Shown here in pieces: positions 62,341-64,000 of a stretch of DNA of 64,000 bases. Made by a program: the position numbers and the translations under genes. The notes beneath the pieces were generated by a model that had not been told where the DNA came from, searched no databases, and saw only the letters and a list, made by a program, of their open reading frames with translations. The stretch is from Sulfitobacter sp. M39 (GTDB taxonomy: Bacteria > Pseudomonadota > Alphaproteobacteria > Rhodobacterales > Rhodobacteraceae), in contig NZ_WMDZ01000001.1 of the NCBI RefSeq assembly GCF_021735935.1, positions 2,232,001 through 2,296,000 of the forward strand. Reading direction: 5' to 3'. Position 1 is the first letter of the stretch; each line of letters begins with the position of its first letter.

Positions 62341-63642
62341 TTATGCGGCGCGCTGCCCGGCTGGCTTGCGACGACGCCGCGCGGCACCGGCGGGTTTACC
62401 CGCACCGCCGCCATTGCCACCGCCCCCGTTGCCGCCACCGCCACCGGGGCGACCACCGCGACCACGACCGCGTCCGCCGCGACCCTTTGGCTTGGCGGGT
62501 TCGTCAATCGCTTCCCACGGACGGCCGGAGGCCACGGGGATCGAGATTTTCATCGTCTTCTGGATATCTTTCAGCTCGCCCATTTCATCCGGTGCGCAGA
62601 AAGCGATCGCCGCCCCGTCTTTGCCCGCGCGTGCGGTCCGGCCGATACGGTGGACATAATTGTCGGGCACATTGGGCAGTTCGTAGTTGTAGACGTGCTT
62701 CACATCGGGTATATCCAGACCGCGGGCGGCGACATCCGTTGCCACCAGCACAGTGACCTCGCCTTTCTTGAAGGATTCGATGGCGCGGTCCCGCTGACCC
62801 TGGCTTTTGTTGCCATGGATCGATGCCGCTTTGAAACCGGCTTTGACCAGATCCTTCATCAGCTTTTCACAGCCGTGTTTGGTCCGCCCGAACACCAGGG
62901 CGCGTTCCTCGGTGTGTTTGCCAAGCAGTTCGATCAGCAGGGATTTCTTTTCCGCCTTGGCGATGAAATGCACCTCTTGAGTGATCTTGTCCGCCGCCTT
63001 GCCCGGAGGCGAGACTTCGATGCGGATCGGGCTGTTGAGGTAGCTGTTGGCGATCTCGTTCATCAGTTTCGGCATGGTTGCCGAAAAGAGCATCGTCTGA
63101 CGCTCTTTCGGCAGCACCGCCGCAATCTTGCGCAGATCGTGGATAAAGCCCATGTCGAGCATCTGGTCCGCTTCATCAAGCACAAGGAAAGTGGTCTTGT
63201 GCAAAAGCACCGCGCGGCGGTCCATCAGGTCCAGCAAGCGCCCGGGTGTGGCCACCAGCAGGTCGACGCCGCGCTCCATCCGTTTGATCTGCGGGTTGAT
63301 CGACTGGCCGCCGACAATCATCATGGTTTTCAGCTGGGTGCCTTCGCAGAACCCCTTGAGGTTTTCCATGATCTGGTTGGCCAGTTCGCGGGTCGGGGCC
63401 AGCACCAGCCCGCGCACGGTGCGCGGCTCGGGGCGGGCTTCGCGTTCCAGCATCTGGGCCACCAGCGGAATACCGAAGGCGGCGGTCTTGCCGGTGCCGG
63501 TCTGCGCCAGCCCCATCACGTCGCGGCCATTCATCCCGTGGGGGATCGCCTGTTTCTGGATCGGGGTCGGATCGGTCATACCCATGTTGGTCAAGGCTTT
63601 GACCAGACGGCGCGGCAGGCCCATCATTTCAAAATCGCTCAT
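62341..63642 (-). CDS. DEAD-box RNA helicase (RhlE-like)
   Basis: ATP-dependent RNA helicase of 433 residues. It has the Q motif TPIQKQAI, motif I AQTGTGKT, APTRELANQI (Ia), ATPGRLLD (Ib), DEAD (II), FSATMPK (III), ATDVAARGLDIP (V) and HRIGRTARAGK (VI). The C-terminus is an Arg/Gly-rich, low-complexity tail (GRGGRGRGRGGRPGGGGG and a basic end), typical of RhlE-type helicases in ribosome assembly and cold response. ATG 63642 (MSDFEMMGLPRRLVKAL) is preferred over an in-frame start at 63696. Confidence 0.93.
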   Translation of the reverse strand: MSDFEMMGLPRRLVKALTNMGMTDPTPIQKQAIPHGMNGRDVMGLAQTGTGKTAAFGIPLVAQMLEREARPEPRTVRGLVLAPTRELANQIMENLKGFCEGTQLKTMMIVGGQSINPQIKRMERGVDLLVATPGRLLDLMDRRAVLLHKTTFLVLDEADQMLDMGFIHDLRKIAAVLPKERQTMLFSATMPKLMNEIANSYLNSPIRIEVSPPGKAADKITQEVHFIAKAEKKSLLIELLGKHTEERALVFGRTKHGCEKLMKDLVKAGFKAASIHGNKSQGQRDRAIESFKKGEVTVLVATDVAARGLDIPDVKHVYNYELPNVPDNYVHRIGRTARAGKDGAAIAFCAPDEMGELKDIQKTMKISIPVASGRPWEAIDEPAKPKGRGGRGRGRGGRPGGGGGNGGGGNGGGAGKPAGAARRRRKPAGQRAA

Positions 63643-64000
63643 CGTTTTGTCGTCTTTCCGCGGGATGCGGGGCAATGCCCCTTCCCGCCATAGCAATCAC
63701 GCGGGCCCTGTCGATGCAGGGAAACCGCGAGGGACGCAAAGCAGATCGCAGGGGGCGGCCTAGTGCCAACACCCTGTCTGTTGCGCTTGGCCCCACGCGT
63801 GATTTTGGGAACATCGGCGGCCTTTTGTTCAACTCTCATAAGACGCGACGATTTTAGGTCGACGGGTCAAGGGCTGGTCTGCTCACGCGGCAGAAGGCAT
63901 CGCTTGCGCCCCAGATGGGCTGTTTGGGCGGCAAAGTCAACGGTGCTGTGAAAGATAGCCTAGCGCGGAGTGCTGCGCGCCAGCATCAAGGGCAGCACAG
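63643..64000. other. Upstream region of the helicase gene to the window edge (358 bp)
   Basis: No supportable gene. Short frames on both strands overlap without family pattern. The helicase promoter should be near 63650-63750. Confidence 0.4.

Noticed and set aside
1..64000. CRISPR array, rRNA or tRNA genes
   Set aside because: No regularly spaced repeats and no recognisable tRNA or rRNA sequence were found by eye on either strand.

Overview
The window looks like a chromosomal segment of a marine Rhodobacteraceae bacterium (Roseobacter group, possibly Sulfitobacter-like). This is inferred from GC-rich core genes, a zwf-pgl-pgi Entner-Doudoroff operon, a close match to DmdB (DMSP-derived methylmercaptopropionate CoA ligase), bdhA beside a patatin-like gene, cytochrome-oxidase heme A synthase, and an alphaproteobacterial LexA box of the form GTTC-N7-GTTC. 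No database search was possible, so family names rest on recognised motifs and remembered sequences.

Region 1 (1 to about 21.7 kb) is an accessory island that becomes visibly more AT-rich towards 8-21 kb. It starts with two overlapping minus-strand tyrosine recombinase genes, one cut by an IS21-family element (1518-4015). A CIA30-domain gene and a LexA-controlled umuDC operon with a decayed umuD follow. Then come an uncharacterised 240-aa protein, a secreted SGNH hydrolase, a DGQHR-domain gene with a possibly HEPN-like partner, a DUF4062 protein with a long helical tail, a small unknown protein, a thermonuclease-like nuclease, a GIY-YIG protein and a McrBC pair whose McrB carries extra reader-like domains. 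Several of these families occur in anti-phage loci, so the stretch resembles a defence island. Its right edge lies in a 759-bp gene-poor stretch (20997-21755).

Region 2 (21.7 to 64 kb) is core-like. It holds a CHASE-type sensor kinase, an aldehyde dehydrogenase, the ygiB/ygiC pair, stress-type DJ-1 and NAD(P)-binding proteins, and the preQ1 operon queCDEF with a candidate preQ1-I riboswitch covering the queC Shine-Dalgarno. It continues with dmdB, a thioesterase with a broken N-terminus, a GNAT enzyme, zwf-pgl-pgi, a radical SAM protein, a DUF2855 protein, gyrA, ctaA with an M32 carboxypeptidase, and trmJ. Next are a thiE-like gene, a divergent HupE/DUF4198 pair with overlapping start codons, psuK-psuG, a DUF502 protein, patatin-bdhA, a solute-binding protein, an XRE-cupin regulator, an acyl ligase with a DsbA-like enzyme, an MFS pump and an rhlE-like helicase.

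Most notable for follow-up are: (a) the DGQHR/HEPN-like gene pair and the DUF4062 protein in the island; (b) umuD, which has lost both its reading frame and its catalytic dyad while keeping a LexA box and an intact umuC; (c) three single-base disruptions at C-runs (istA, umuD, thioesterase), which raise the question of sequence error versus real decay; (d) a candidate 78-nt small RNA at 55.3 kb; and (e) the queC riboswitch candidate.
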